Shown: positions 1 to 9,030, numbered from the stretch's first letter. The stretch: DNA of 31,208 bases from Syntrophaceae bacterium UBA2251 (GCA_002347815.1 DDXV01000001.1:32492-63699), one strand, 5' to 3'. The notes: a model not told the origin generated them from the sequence alone. Numbers and translations: made by a program.

Positions 1-1461
1 GCCCCCAACGAACTGGCCATCCGCATCAACGACGCCAAGCCGAGGCTGATCGTGACCGCCTCCTGCGGCATCGAGGGGAAAAAGACCATCCCCTACAAAA
101 CCCTCCTGGACGAGGCCGTCAAGCTCGCCGATCACAAACCCGAAACATGCATCATCTATCAGCGCCCCCAGGTGACGGCGGAGCTGACGCCCGGCCGCGA
201 TCTGGCCTGGGACGCCGTGATGGCCGGCGCCAAAGCGGTTCCCTGCGTCCCCGTCGCCGCCACGGATCCCCTGTACATCCTCTACACCTCCGGGACCACA
301 GGCCGTCCCAAAGGGGTCATGCGGGACAACGGGGGCCATGCCGTGGCCCTCAAGTGGTCGATGAAGTACATCTACGACATCAAGCCCGGAGAGGTGTACT
401 GGGCGGCCTCCGACGTGGGCTGGGTGGTCGGCCATTCCTATATCGTCTACGCCCCGCTTTTGACCGGCTGCACCACGGTGCTCTATGAAGGGAAGCCCGT
501 CGGCACCCCCGATCCCGGCGCCTTCTGGCGGGTCATCTCCGAGCACGGCGTCTCCGTCCTCTTCACCGCCCCGACGGCATTCCGCGCCATCAAGAAAGAG
601 GATCCGCAGGGGACCTATCTGAAGAAGTACGATATCCGTTCCCTCCGCTACCTCTTCCTGGCCGGGGAGCGCCTCGATCCGGACACCTACCACTGGGCGA
701 GCGACATGCTCAAGATCCCCGTGGTGGACCACTGGTGGCAGACGGAAACGGGCTGGGCCATTGCGGCCAACTGCATGGGCGTCGACCCCTTCCCCATCAA
801 GGCGGGCTCCCCCACCAAGCCGGCGCCCGGCTACAACGTGAAGATCACGGATTTCCACGGCGAGGAGCTTCCCCGCGGGCAGGAGGGCTATGTCGTCATC
901 CGCCTGCCCCTGCCCCCCGGCTGCATGCCCACCCTGTGGAAGGACGACGAACGCTTCCTGGAGTACGTCAACAAGATCCCCGACTGCTACGTCACGGGCG
1001 ACGGCGGCTATTACGACGAGGACGGCTACATCTTCATCATGGGGCGGATCGACGACGTCATCAACGTGGCGGGCCACCGGCTCTCGACCGGCGCCATGGA
1101 AGAGATCGTCTCCAAGCACAAGGACGTGGCGGAGTGCGCCGTCCTGGGCGTCCAGGATACGCTGAAGGGCGAAGTGCCGCTGGGATTCGTCGTTCTCAAG
1201 GCGGGCAGCGATCGCGACCCGGCGGAGATCGAGCGGGAGCTCGTCCGGATGGTCCGGGACGAGATCGGCGCCGTGGCCTGCTTCAAGCAGTGCGTCGTCG
1301 TCAAGGCCCTCCCGAAAACCCGGTCCGGCAAGATCCTCCGGAGCACCATGCGCAAGATCGCCAACGGCGAGGACTTCGATGTCCCGTCCACCATCGAGGA
1401 CGCCTCCGTCCTCGGGAGCATCACCGACGCCGCGCAGAAGATCGGCTACGGGAAGAAATAA
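1..1461 (+). CDS. AMP-forming acyl-CoA synthetase (acetyl/propionyl-CoA synthetase-like), 5' truncated
   Basis: Activates a short carboxylic acid to its CoA thioester through an acyl-adenylate. The reading frame is open to base 1, so the N-terminus lies outside the window; 486 codons remain of a family that is usually about 630-650 residues. Visible adenylate-forming motifs are the P-loop YTSGTTGRPKG (about 290-320), WWQTETGW (about 732-757), a TGD at about 996 and the C-terminal lysine motif KTRSGKI (about 1315-1335). That lysine performs adenylation and is the usual acetylation site of this enzyme class. The HWWQTETGW block and the overall layout resemble PrpE/Acs rather than long-chain FadD. 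Acetate, propionate or a related short acid is likely, but the substrate cannot be fixed from sequence. It ends at a bidirectional terminator shared with the convergent ligase gene. Confidence 0.93.
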   Translation, partial: APNELAIRINDAKPRLIVTASCGIEGKKTIPYKTLLDEAVKLADHKPETCIIYQRPQVTAELTPGRDLAWDAVMAGAKAVPCVPVAATDPLYILYTSGTTGRPKGVMRDNGGHAVALKWSMKYIYDIKPGEVYWAASDVGWVVGHSYIVYAPLLTGCTTVLYEGKPVGTPDPGAFWRVISEHGVSVLFTAPTAFRAIKKEDPQGTYLKKYDIRSLRYLFLAGERLDPDTYHWASDMLKIPVVDHWWQTETGWAIAANCMGVDPFPIKAGSPTKPAPGYNVKITDFHGEELPRGQEGYVVIRLPLPPGCMPTLWKDDERFLEYVNKIPDCYVTGDGGYYDEDGYIFIMGRIDDVINVAGHRLSTGAMEEIVSKHKDVAECAVLGVQDTLKGEVPLGFVVLKAGSDRDPAEIERELVRMVRDEIGAVACFKQCVVVKALPKTRSGKILRSTMRKIANGEDFDVPSTIEDASVLGSITDAAQKIGYGKK

Positions 1462-1528
1462 CGGAATGTTATAAGGATCTTGATCCCGGAAGCGCACCAG
1501 GGAGATTTTCCGGGATTCCCGGATGAAG

Positions 1529-1564
1529 AAAGCCCCCGTCTCTCCATGAGGCGGGGGCTTTTTT
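1529..1564. terminator. bidirectional Rho-independent terminator
   Basis: An 8-bp GC-rich stem (AGCCCCCG at 1531-1538 pairing with CGGGGGCT at 1552-1559) is followed by a T run at 1559-1564. The complementary strand has a T-rich tail as well (TTTCTT after the stem). It sits between two convergent CoA-ligase genes and can serve both. Confidence 0.85.
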
Positions 1565-1586
1565 GACTTCATTTTTCGGGCCGGGA

Positions 1587-3128
1587 TTACGCGGCGATCT
1601 TTCCCTCCGCCTTCAGCGCGGATTTCAGCTCCTTCTTGAGGATCTTGCCCAGGATGTTCTTGGGCAGCGCCGTCCGGATATCCACGTATTTCGGCACTTT
1701 ATATGAGGCCATGTTGGCCCGGCACCACTCTTTGAATGCCTCATCCGTCAGCGCCTGGCCCGGATGGATCACGAGGCAGGCCATCACCTCCTCGCCGTAG
1801 ATCGGGTCGGGCGCCCCGACGACCGCAACCTCCATGACCTGGGGATGGCGGTAGATGATGCCTTCCAGTTCCTTGGGGTAGATGTTCTCGCCGCCCCGGA
1901 TGATCATCTCCTTCTTCCGGTCCACGATGAACAGGTACCCTTCCTCGTCCTTGTAGGCCATGTCCCCCGTGTGGAGCCATCCGCCCCGCAGGGTCTGGGC
2001 CGTCTCCTCCGGCTTGTTGAAGTAGCCCTTCATGACGTGATCGCCCTTGACGCAGATTTCGCCGACCTCCCCCTGGGGCACCTCCCGGTCCTGCTCGTCG
2101 AGAAGCCGGATCTCGCTTTCCGCGAAGGGGATCCCGATGGAACCGATCTTCCGGACGCCGTCGATGGGATTGGCCGTCGCCCCGGCGGTGCCTTCGGTCA
2201 GCCCGTACCCCTCGATGATGATCATGTTGAAGGTCTCCTCGAACTTCCGGATGGCCTCCACGGGCATGGGGGCCGCCCCACAGACGCCGTAGCGCAGCGA
2301 GGACACGTCCACCCCCTCGAACCCCGGCGTGTTCAGGAGAATCTGGTACACCGTCGGCACGCCGCTGAAGATCGAGACGCGGTATTTCGCGACGCACTCC
2401 CAGAACTCCGAGGCCGAGAAGTTCCGGCGCAGGATGATCTGGGACCCCTTCGACAGCGGAGACGTGCCGGTAATGACGAGACCATTGACGTGGAACAGGG
2501 GGAGGAAGCACATGATGACGTCGTTCTCGTCGATATTGGCGAGCAGGCTCGCCTGCCAGGAGTTGGTCAGGATGTTCCTGTGGGTGAGCAGCACCCCCTT
2601 CGGGTTGCCCGTCGTCCCCGAAGTATAGACGATCATCGCCACGTCGTCGAGCGCGATCTCGACGGGGGCGAGCTCGGCCGCCAAAGCCTGCGGGTCTTCG
2701 AACTTCAGGAACCGGTCGTCGGTCGCCTCCCGTTCGATAACGTGCTTCAGGGCCGGCGTCCCGTCGAGGATCTTGTCGACGTGCCCCCGGTAGGCATGAT
2801 CGCAAAACAGGGCCACCGCCCCGGAATCGTTGAGCAGGTACTGGATCTCCCCGGTTTGCCACCAGCAGTTGACCGGACCCGCGATCGCCCCGATCTTGAT
2901 GATGCCGAAATAGGCCTCATAGAACTCCGGGCTGTTGTCCATCAGGATGCAGACCCGGTCGCCCTTCCGGACCCCCAGCTTGAGAAGGCCGTTGGCCACC
3001 CGGTTGCTCCGCTCGTCGAGCTCCCGATAGGTGATGTCCCGTTCGTAGTAGCGGATGGCGATCCGGTCCCCGTAGCGGCGGGCCTGAGTCTCCACCATCT
3101 CCCTGATGTTCGCAAACGCCAGCTTCAT
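1587..3128 (-). CDS. AMP-dependent long/medium-chain acyl-CoA ligase
   Basis: A full-length 513-residue adenylate-forming enzyme that would activate a fatty or aromatic acid to its CoA thioester. Motifs in order: YTSGTTGNPKG at about residues 168-178, YGLTEGT at about 309-315, a TGD with the following hinge segment (VDRKKEMIIRGGENIYP) at about 390-420, and the C-terminal catalytic lysine in LPKNILGKILKK near residue 495. No signal peptide or membrane segment is seen, so it is cytosolic. The ATG start at 3128 is preceded by AAGGAGGGAAC, a good ribosome site. It is transcribed divergently from the ATP-grasp gene and convergently to the left-edge ligase, which suggests an acid-activation neighbourhood. 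The exact substrate is not predictable. Confidence 0.95.
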   Translation of the reverse strand: MKLAFANIREMVETQARRYGDRIAIRYYERDITYRELDERSNRVANGLLKLGVRKGDRVCILMDNSPEFYEAYFGIIKIGAIAGPVNCWWQTGEIQYLLNDSGAVALFCDHAYRGHVDKILDGTPALKHVIEREATDDRFLKFEDPQALAAELAPVEIALDDVAMIVYTSGTTGNPKGVLLTHRNILTNSWQASLLANIDENDVIMCFLPLFHVNGLVITGTSPLSKGSQIILRRNFSASEFWECVAKYRVSIFSGVPTVYQILLNTPGFEGVDVSSLRYGVCGAAPMPVEAIRKFEETFNMIIIEGYGLTEGTAGATANPIDGVRKIGSIGIPFAESEIRLLDEQDREVPQGEVGEICVKGDHVMKGYFNKPEETAQTLRGGWLHTGDMAYKDEEGYLFIVDRKKEMIIRGGENIYPKELEGIIYRHPQVMEVAVVGAPDPIYGEEVMACLVIHPGQALTDEAFKEWCRANMASYKVPKYVDIRTALPKNILGKILKKELKSALKAEGKIAA

Positions 3129-3189
3129 GTTCCCTCCTTGTCGTCATTCTTCCCTCCCGGATCGGCTCGGCGACCCGGGGTTCTCGCCG

Positions 3190-3218
3190 GCTATAAGGGC
3201 ATCGGGGAATAAATGCAA
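3190..3218 (-). promoter_or_regulatory. candidate sigma70 promoter for the acyl-CoA ligase
   Basis: On the minus strand, TTGCAT (3218-3213), a 17-base spacer and TATAGC (3195-3190) lie about 60 bases upstream of the ligase start. The match to consensus is moderate. Confidence 0.45.
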
Positions 3219-3236
3219 CCGAAAAAACTTTTCCCA

Positions 3237-3265
3237 TTGATCTTGTCCCACATTTTTGTTATGCA
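3237..3265 (+). promoter_or_regulatory. candidate sigma70 promoter for the ATP-grasp/TPR operon
   Basis: TTGATC (3237-3242), a 17-base spacer and TATGCA (3260-3265) lie in an AT-rich patch that stands out from the GC-rich background. The leader to the start at 3404 would be about 130 bases. Confidence 0.4.
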
Positions 3266-3403
3266 TTTCGACACGGGACGGGATTTTCGTCGCACCAGGG
3301 CCCACCCGCGGCACCCGTTGCGCCGGCACACCCCGCAACGTCGTGCGCAACCCTTTCAGAAGCAATCGCCATCGCAGCATCCATCGCCAAACGGGAGGTA
3401 TTC

Positions 3404-4081
3404 ATGAACATCATCGAGAAAGCCCTCGGAGACGGTCGTCTTGCCCTTTCCGAATACGAGGCCAAACAGGTTCTGTCCGCCTACGGCATTCCCGTGACCC
3501 GGGAAGTTCTGGTCGAAAAGGAGGCGGACCTGACCGACGCGCTCCGGCAGGTCGGCTACCCCGTGGTCATGAAGGGGTGCGCGGCCGCCATCGCCCACAA
3601 GACGGAAAAGGGCCTCATCCACGTGGATGTCCGCAGCGAAGCGGAAGCGCGCCAGGCCTTCTCCACCCTCCGGGAAGCCCTCGCGGAAACGGGGGGCGCG
3701 GTCCTCGTTCAGGCCTTCATCCGGGGCCAGCGGGAGCTCGTCGTCGGGATGACCCGCGATCCCCAGTTCGGCCCCTGCGTCATGTTCGGACTGGGCGGAA
3801 TCTTCACGGAGATTCTCCGCGATGTCTCCTTCCGGAAGGCCCCACTCGAACGCGCCGACGCCTTGGAGATGATGCAGGAAATCAAGGGGCACAAGATTCT
3901 GGGCGCCCTGAGGGGCATGCCGGCGGTGGACCTCGAGACGATGGCGGAGATCCTGATCCGCGTCGGCCGGATCGGTCTTGAAAACGACCGGGTCAAGGAA
4001 ATCGACATCAACCCTCTCATCATTGCGCAGGGGAAACCCATTGCCGTGGATGCCCTGATCGTTCTTGAACCCGCTCCCTGA
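3404..4081 (+). CDS. ATP-grasp acyl-CoA synthetase (NDP-forming) beta-type subunit
   Basis: A 225-residue protein matching the ATP-grasp_5 domain of NDP-forming acetate/acyl-CoA ligases (beta subunit, ACD family). Visible hallmarks are an N-terminal LSEYEAKQVLSAYGIP, a VMKG strand followed by HKTEKG at about residues 65-75, GQRELVVGMTRDPQFGP at about 107-123, GLGGIFTEILRD at about 127-138, and a C-terminal EIDINPL at about 204-210 with the metal-binding acidic/Asn pattern. In complete enzymes a CoA-binding alpha domain supplies the phosphohistidine; no such partner lies nearby, so the subunit acts alone or with a distant partner. The start has a GGGAGG ribosome site 5 bases upstream. The next gene begins 13 bases after the stop, so the two are probably co-transcribed. 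Confidence 0.9.
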   Translation: MNIIEKALGDGRLALSEYEAKQVLSAYGIPVTREVLVEKEADLTDALRQVGYPVVMKGCAAAIAHKTEKGLIHVDVRSEAEARQAFSTLREALAETGGAVLVQAFIRGQRELVVGMTRDPQFGPCVMFGLGGIFTEILRDVSFRKAPLERADALEMMQEIKGHKILGALRGMPAVDLETMAEILIRVGRIGLENDRVKEIDINPLIIAQGKPIAVDALIVLEPAP

Positions 4082-4094
4082 AGGAGGCGAGGCC

Positions 4095-5360
4095 ATGTCG
4101 ACGGACAGATTTTCCATGCGGGAGGCCGTACGGTTCGGCTGGGTCACGACGAAGAGCCACTTTCTCTTTTTCGTCGGGATCCTGCTGGCGGCATTTCTGA
4201 TCGTCCTCATCCCCGACGGCATCGGAAAGGCGTTGAGCGATCTGGCCGACGAACAGACGACAGGCCTGGGGCTCGCATTCAAGGGGATCGGCCTCCTCTT
4301 TTCACTCCTCAGTTCCGTCCTCTATCTGATCCTGCAGATGGGATTCATCCGAATCTCGCTCAATCTCCACGATGGGTCTCCCAGCGGCTTCGCCGACCTC
4401 TTCTCGTCCTGGCGCCTGTTTTTCAAATACCTGCTCGGGGCGATCCTGTACGGCCTCCGCTGCTTCTGGCCCGTCTTCCTCCTGGGCATCGTCGCCGCCA
4501 TCCTGATCCCCGGCCTCAGGGCGCAGGCCCCGTCCACGACCCTGACGGCGGCCATCGCCCTCGGTGTTCTCTTTCTCGTCCTTCTGCCCCTGACCGTCAT
4601 CTGGGCCATCAAGTACCAGTTTTTCGGCTACCTCATCGTCGACCGGGGTTTGGGGCCGGTGGAGGCCATCCGGAAGAGCGCCGGCGTGACCGACGGCGCC
4701 AAGGTGGACCTCTTTCTCTTCGGTCTGCTCATCGCCGGGATCAACCTCCTGGGGATGCTGGCCCTGATGATCGGTCTCTTCGTCACCCTGCCCCTCTCGC
4801 TGATCGCTTACGCCCATGTGTACCGCCGGCTTTCGGGAGCGGCGCCGGTCGTGCAGCGGCTTGAAGACGTCGAAGCGGAACCGGACGCGGAGGCGCCGCT
4901 GGACATCGACATGGGCACGGCAGAATCACCCGCCCCCGCGGCCGTGATGAAGCCGCCGGTGAGGATCGCTTCGAAGTCCGCCCCCGCCTCCGCGGGCGAG
5001 GAAGCACGGACGAAGGGGCTTTTCCTGCTGTTTTACCGGAACGAATACGAGGGCGCCATCGAGGAATTCACGCGCGCCATCGGGCAGGACGCCCGCTATG
5101 CCGGTGCCTACTTCAGCCGGGGGATGGCGTACTTCAAACTGGGGGAGTTCAACCTCGCCCTGAAGGATTTCGACGAGGCGATCGACCTGAACCGGGACTA
5201 TGCCGAGGAGGCCGGTGTGTTCGTCCAGCGCGGGCTGGCCCGCGAAAAACTGGGAGACCGCTCCGGAGCGGTTCAGGACTTGCGGGCGGCGGTGGCGCTG
5301 GGCAACCGGGACGCGCAGCGCTGGCTGAACTGGATCATGGAACAGGGCGAGGATCTTTAG
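4095..5360 (+). CDS. polytopic membrane protein with C-terminal TPR domain
   Basis: A 421-residue protein of unknown function. The N-terminal ~250 residues contain about six hydrophobic segments (roughly residues 20-42, 65-90, 110-145, 150-180, and two between 205 and 250), resembling DUF975/GDPD-type integral membrane domains. A charged, Pro/Ala-rich linker follows (about 260-310). The last ~110 residues hold about three tetratricopeptide repeats (for example YAGAYFSRGMAYFKLGEFNLAL). TPRs bind protein partners, so a membrane scaffold or assembly role is plausible but inferred. The start at 4095 is chosen over an ATG at 4065 because AGGAGG precedes it at good spacing and the earlier one overlaps the upstream gene. 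It is translated just downstream of the ATP-grasp gene. Confidence 0.85.
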   Translation: MSTDRFSMREAVRFGWVTTKSHFLFFVGILLAAFLIVLIPDGIGKALSDLADEQTTGLGLAFKGIGLLFSLLSSVLYLILQMGFIRISLNLHDGSPSGFADLFSSWRLFFKYLLGAILYGLRCFWPVFLLGIVAAILIPGLRAQAPSTTLTAAIALGVLFLVLLPLTVIWAIKYQFFGYLIVDRGLGPVEAIRKSAGVTDGAKVDLFLFGLLIAGINLLGMLALMIGLFVTLPLSLIAYAHVYRRLSGAAPVVQRLEDVEAEPDAEAPLDIDMGTAESPAPAAVMKPPVRIASKSAPASAGEEARTKGLFLLFYRNEYEGAIEEFTRAIGQDARYAGAYFSRGMAYFKLGEFNLALKDFDEAIDLNRDYAEEAGVFVQRGLAREKLGDRSGAVQDLRAAVALGNRDAQRWLNWIMEQGEDL

Positions 5361-5383
5361 CCGGGAGGCGCGTCAGCCCCCCT

Positions 5384-6631
5384 TCAGTGTCCCGGGTTTT
5401 CGATCCGCGGCTTCATCGCCAGGATCAGGAAAACGGCCAGGATCAGAACCGCCAGATTGAGCTGCCACGCGTAGGTGTAAGAACCCAGGCGGTCGTAGAG
5501 GAATCCACCCAGCACCGGCCCGATGCTCCCGCCGATTCCCGCCACGAAGAACGTCAGAATACCGTAGGCCGTCCCCAGGACCTGCCGGCCGAAACGATCC
5601 GCCAGCAGATACGGCATCATGGTGGCGATGGACCCGTAACCGAAGCCGAAGAGCAGGGCGTAGACCATCAGCAGGGTCGCGGACGTGGTTTGGAGCAGGA
5701 CGATCATCCCCGCGGCCATGAAGATGAAGCCCAGCGAGGCGGAATATTTCGCGTCGGGGATATGATCACTCAGCCAGCCGAAGAAGAACCGCCCCCCGAT
5801 GCTGCCGATGCCGATGAATCCCAGGGAGGCGGCGGCGACCACCTCTTCGATGTGGTTGTCCCGGGCATAGGCGACCTGATGCACGAAGGCGGACATCTCC
5901 GCCATCACCGCCAGACTGTAGCAGGCGGCGAGAATCCAGAACCGGGAGTCCTTCAGGACCCATCCGACCGGTGCGGCGTTCACCGTCGCTCCGGCGGAAA
6001 CCGGAGGCGCGCCGGAACGGTCGCCGTCCGGCGCCAGGCCGTAGTCCTCGGGCTTGGTTTTCCCCATGAGCCCCTGGGAGAGCAGGACGCCGATCACGAG
6101 GATCAGGAGCCCGAGGAACGAAAATCCCATCCGCCACCCATAGACCTTCACGATATAGCCGGAAAGAGGCGCCAGGAGCATCGTGCCGATCCCGATCCCG
6201 ATCGTGGCGATGCCGATCGCCATTCCCCGCCGTTTCACGAACCACTTGCCCACATAGGAGCTGTTGACGACGACGCCGAAGAAGGCCGCCCCGCCGCCGC
6301 AAATCAGCCCGTAGACGAGATAGAACTGCCAGGGTGCGCGGATGTAGCCCATGGCGATGAATCCCGCGGACACCACCAGCGCTCCGAGGGTCATGAGCCA
6401 CTTCGGGGCCATCCGGTCCAATAGCCGGCCGGAAAGGATGCCGCCGATTCCGTAGGCCAGGATCATCAGGGAGGCGCCCAGGGAAATCACCGAACGCGAC
6501 CAGCCATACTCCAGGGCCATGGGCTTGACGAAGACGCCGAAACAGTACCGCGCCCCGTAATTGATCCCCAAAATCAGGAATGCGCCCATCACCACGTACC
6601 ATCCCCAGTACAGCCCCCCTTCACGCTTCAT
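5384..6631 (-). CDS. MFS transporter, oxalate/formate antiporter (OFA)-like
   Basis: A 415-residue secondary carrier of the inner membrane with twelve predicted helices in two six-helix halves, separated by a hydrophilic loop at about residues 195-225. Family marks are the N-terminal WGWYVV opening, YGWSRSVISLG, GRLLDRMAPKWLM in the loop between helices 2 and 3, and the WFVKRRGMAIGIA segment typical of OFA/monocarboxylate carriers. In this group the cargo is usually a small carboxylate exchanged or symported; the substrate here is not determined. The frame stays open far upstream, but the ATG at 6631 is preceded by GAAGGAGCGAGGG and starts a normal N-terminus. The nearby CoA ligases make carboxylate uptake a reasonable inference. 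Confidence 0.9.
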   Translation of the reverse strand: MKREGGLYWGWYVVMGAFLILGINYGARYCFGVFVKPMALEYGWSRSVISLGASLMILAYGIGGILSGRLLDRMAPKWLMTLGALVVSAGFIAMGYIRAPWQFYLVYGLICGGGAAFFGVVVNSSYVGKWFVKRRGMAIGIATIGIGIGTMLLAPLSGYIVKVYGWRMGFSFLGLLILVIGVLLSQGLMGKTKPEDYGLAPDGDRSGAPPVSAGATVNAAPVGWVLKDSRFWILAACYSLAVMAEMSAFVHQVAYARDNHIEEVVAAASLGFIGIGSIGGRFFFGWLSDHIPDAKYSASLGFIFMAAGMIVLLQTTSATLLMVYALLFGFGYGSIATMMPYLLADRFGRQVLGTAYGILTFFVAGIGGSIGPVLGGFLYDRLGSYTYAWQLNLAVLILAVFLILAMKPRIENPGH

Positions 6632-6665
6632 CCCTCGCTCCTTCGCCCAGTGAAAAGTCTGTGCA

Positions 6666-6694
6666 CGTTTATGATGAATCCCCCCGTTTGTCAA
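6666..6694 (-). promoter_or_regulatory. candidate sigma70 promoter for the MFS gene
   Basis: A perfect TTGACA on the minus strand (6694-6689) is followed after 15-17 bases by CATAAA/TAAACG (6673-6666). It is about 35 bases upstream of the MFS start. Confidence 0.6.
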
Positions 6695-6860
6695 TGGGGA
6701 ACGGTCCCTTTTCCTTTCCCAAAATTGCGCGGTTGTGATACAAAGCCCGGAGAAGAAAATCCCATCGCCGGCCGCGGACGGATGACGCCGGGGGAGGGCA
6801 GGCCCTCTCCCCGCGGATCGTCTACGCAACAGGGCGTCGGAAAGGACACATCCCGCCACT

Positions 6861-8993
6861 TTGATCAGGAAATCCTCCCCTCCCCCCGCCAGACGGGCGA
6901 AAAAATCCCGCTCTCCCCGCCGGGAGGCCGCCAGCGAATACAGGGCCATCGAGGCGGACCCGCTCCTGAAGACGGTGTTCCAGCGGATCGGCAAACCGCT
7001 GGAGGCCCCCTTCGTGCCGGATCCGTTCCAGTGCCGGGCCGTCGAGGCGATCCGCCATACGGACTGTCTGGTCACCGCCCCGACCGGGTCCGGCAAGACC
7101 TGGATCGCCGAGCAGGCCATCCGGGAGGTCTTTCTGCGCGGCGGACGCGCGTGGTACACCTCCCCCCTCAAGGCCCTGACCAACTCCAAGTGGGTGGAGT
7201 TCGGAAAGATCTTCGGTGCGGACCATGTCGGCATCGTCACGGGCGACACCAAGGAGAACACGGATGCCCCCATCCTGGTCGGAACGACGGAGATCCTGAG
7301 AAATCAGCTCTACGACGCGATGCATTCCGGCGAGGATCTGGGCTGCGAGCTCGTGATTCTGGACGAGGCCCACTTCCTGGGGGACCGGGACCGGGGCGTC
7401 GTCTGGGAGGAGATCATGATCTACCTCCCCGCCCGGATCCATCTCCTCCTCCTGTCGGCCACCATCAGCAACGCGGAGGAGATCGCCGCCTGGCTGGAAA
7501 AGATCCGGGGCAAGGCCTGTACCGTGGTGAACGAAACCGGGCGCCCCGTCCCCCTGTATCCGCTGTTCCTCCACCCCAAGGGACGTGTCATGCCCCTTTT
7601 GGCCAAGGAGAAGCTCTACGGTCCGGTCCGCGAATATCTGCACCGCCCGCACGGGGGCGGACACCATCACTCCCGGCCGGACTTCGGACATATCCTGGAT
7701 GTCCTGAAGACGTTTCACCTGACCCCGACGATCTTTTTCCTCAAGTCCCGTTCGGAATGCGATGCGGCCCTCAAGTCCTGCCGGAGGCACGCCCCTGCCG
7801 ACGCGTCCGACCCTTTTCCCCTCGTCCGGGACGAACTCCTTGACCGCTTCCCCTACCTCCTGAACCACAAACAACGCGTGCATCTCGATGGCGCCAGGGT
7901 GGCGGCTCACCATGGCGGCCAGCTCCCGGCCTGGAAATTTCTCGTGGAGACCCTGATGAAGCAGGGCTGCCTCGACGCGATTTTCGCGACATCGACCGTC
8001 GCCGCCGGCGTCAATTTTCCCGCGCGGACCATCGTCCTGTTCAATTCGGACCTGTTCGACGGCCAGGCCTTCAGCCCCATGAACGGCACGGAATTTCATC
8101 AGATGACGGGGCGGGCCGGCCGCCGCGGCAAGGACAAGATCGGCTTCCTCCTCGCCATACCCGGCCGTTTCATGGATCTGACGCATGTCCGGGACCTGCT
8201 CTACAAAGCGCCGGAGGCCGTGCAAAGCCGCATCCGGAGCGACTTTTCCATGGTCCTGAACCTGCTGCTTTCCCAGACACCGCAGGATATCCGGGAGATT
8301 TTCGCCAGTTCCTTCGCGGCCTTCCAGCAGAAACGCGGATCCCGGACCGGCGCCGTTCCTGCCGCGGGGGAACGGTCCCGCGACGGACGGCGCAACGCCC
8401 CCCCTCCGATGCAGACCGCAACGGCGGACCTCTGGGAAGATTTTCTCTCCCACCTGGCGTTTCTGAGGGCCGAGGGTTTTGTCGACACGGACGATCGCTT
8501 GACGGAAAGCGGTGTCTGGGCCTCGAAACTCCGGCTGGATCAACCTCTGCTCATTGCGGAATGTCTCCGGCGGGGCGCCTTTCCCCGCGAGGATGCGAAA
8601 CTCCTCGCCGCGGTGGTGGCGCCCTTCGTCTATGAGGGCGACGAGGACCCGTTCCCGGAAAAAGACCGTCTGCCGCGCCGGCTGGTCACGGCCTGCAACC
8701 GCGTGGCGAGGGCGCTGCAACCGTTTGCGGCGCGCCTGGAGGCCGCCGGTTTCGCCACGCACCCGCTTTGCTTCGGGGTGGCCTCCGTCATCTACGACTG
8801 GGCCCGCGGTTCCGACTGGGACCGCATCGTCGACCGAACCGGCATCGGCGAGGGCGATCTGGCCATGCTCGTTCTCCGGACCGCAGACAACCTTCGCCAG
8901 ATCGTCTCGCTGCACGAAACGCATCCGGAAATGGCCGCCCTGGCGTGGAACGCACGGGAGGCCATCCTGAAGGAACCGGTGCAGTTTACGTAA
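6861..8993 (+). CDS. Ski2/Mtr4-like DExH-box RNA helicase
   Basis: A 710-residue superfamily 2 helicase. Motif I APTGSGKT is at about residues 72-80, motif II DEAH in VILDEAHFLGD at about 165, motif III as SATIS at about 196-200, and motif VI as QMTGRAGRRGKD at about 415-425. This layout and a C-terminal helical region (about 545-700) resembling the DSHCT domain of Ski2/Mtr4 (and actinobacterial HelY) point to an ATP-dependent 3'-5' RNA helicase for RNA turnover or processing. An extended insert at about residues 475-515 is rich in Arg, Gly and Ala. The start is uncertain: TTG at 6861 is the only good candidate after an in-frame stop at 6783, with GGAAAGGA some 15 bases upstream. Ski2-type helicases are common in eukaryotes and archaea and patchy in bacteria. 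tRNA-Glu follows with its own promoter. Confidence 0.9.
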   Translation: MIRKSSPPPARRAKKSRSPRREAASEYRAIEADPLLKTVFQRIGKPLEAPFVPDPFQCRAVEAIRHTDCLVTAPTGSGKTWIAEQAIREVFLRGGRAWYTSPLKALTNSKWVEFGKIFGADHVGIVTGDTKENTDAPILVGTTEILRNQLYDAMHSGEDLGCELVILDEAHFLGDRDRGVVWEEIMIYLPARIHLLLLSATISNAEEIAAWLEKIRGKACTVVNETGRPVPLYPLFLHPKGRVMPLLAKEKLYGPVREYLHRPHGGGHHHSRPDFGHILDVLKTFHLTPTIFFLKSRSECDAALKSCRRHAPADASDPFPLVRDELLDRFPYLLNHKQRVHLDGARVAAHHGGQLPAWKFLVETLMKQGCLDAIFATSTVAAGVNFPARTIVLFNSDLFDGQAFSPMNGTEFHQMTGRAGRRGKDKIGFLLAIPGRFMDLTHVRDLLYKAPEAVQSRIRSDFSMVLNLLLSQTPQDIREIFASSFAAFQQKRGSRTGAVPAAGERSRDGRRNAPPPMQTATADLWEDFLSHLAFLRAEGFVDTDDRLTESGVWASKLRLDQPLLIAECLRRGAFPREDAKLLAAVVAPFVYEGDEDPFPEKDRLPRRLVTACNRVARALQPFAARLEAAGFATHPLCFGVASVIYDWARGSDWDRIVDRTGIGEGDLAMLVLRTADNLRQIVSLHETHPEMAALAWNAREAILKEPVQFT

Positions 8994-9000
8994 ATTCTGC

Positions 9001-9030
9001 TTGACATCCCGAGGGATAACCATCTATATA
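9001..9030 (+). promoter_or_regulatory. sigma70 promoter of tRNA-Glu
   Basis: Consensus TTGACA (9001-9006), an 18-base spacer and TATATA (9025-9030) lie about 43 bases before the mature tRNA 5' end. It is the best promoter match in the window and starts right after the helicase stop codon. Confidence 0.85.

Noticed and set aside
5361..5400. CCGGGA/TCCCGG hairpin followed by TTTT between convergent genes
   Set aside because: The stem is only 6 bp with a 23-base loop, and it overlaps the MFS stop region; too weak to call a terminator.
6632..7273. N-terminal extension of the MFS gene by 214 residues
   Set aside because: The extension lies antisense to the helicase start and has no family match; ATG 6631 has a ribosome site and a promoter just upstream.
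6822..9023. 733-codon antisense frame over the helicase and tRNA region
   Set aside because: It opposes a helicase with all SF2 motifs and shows no recognisable protein sequence.
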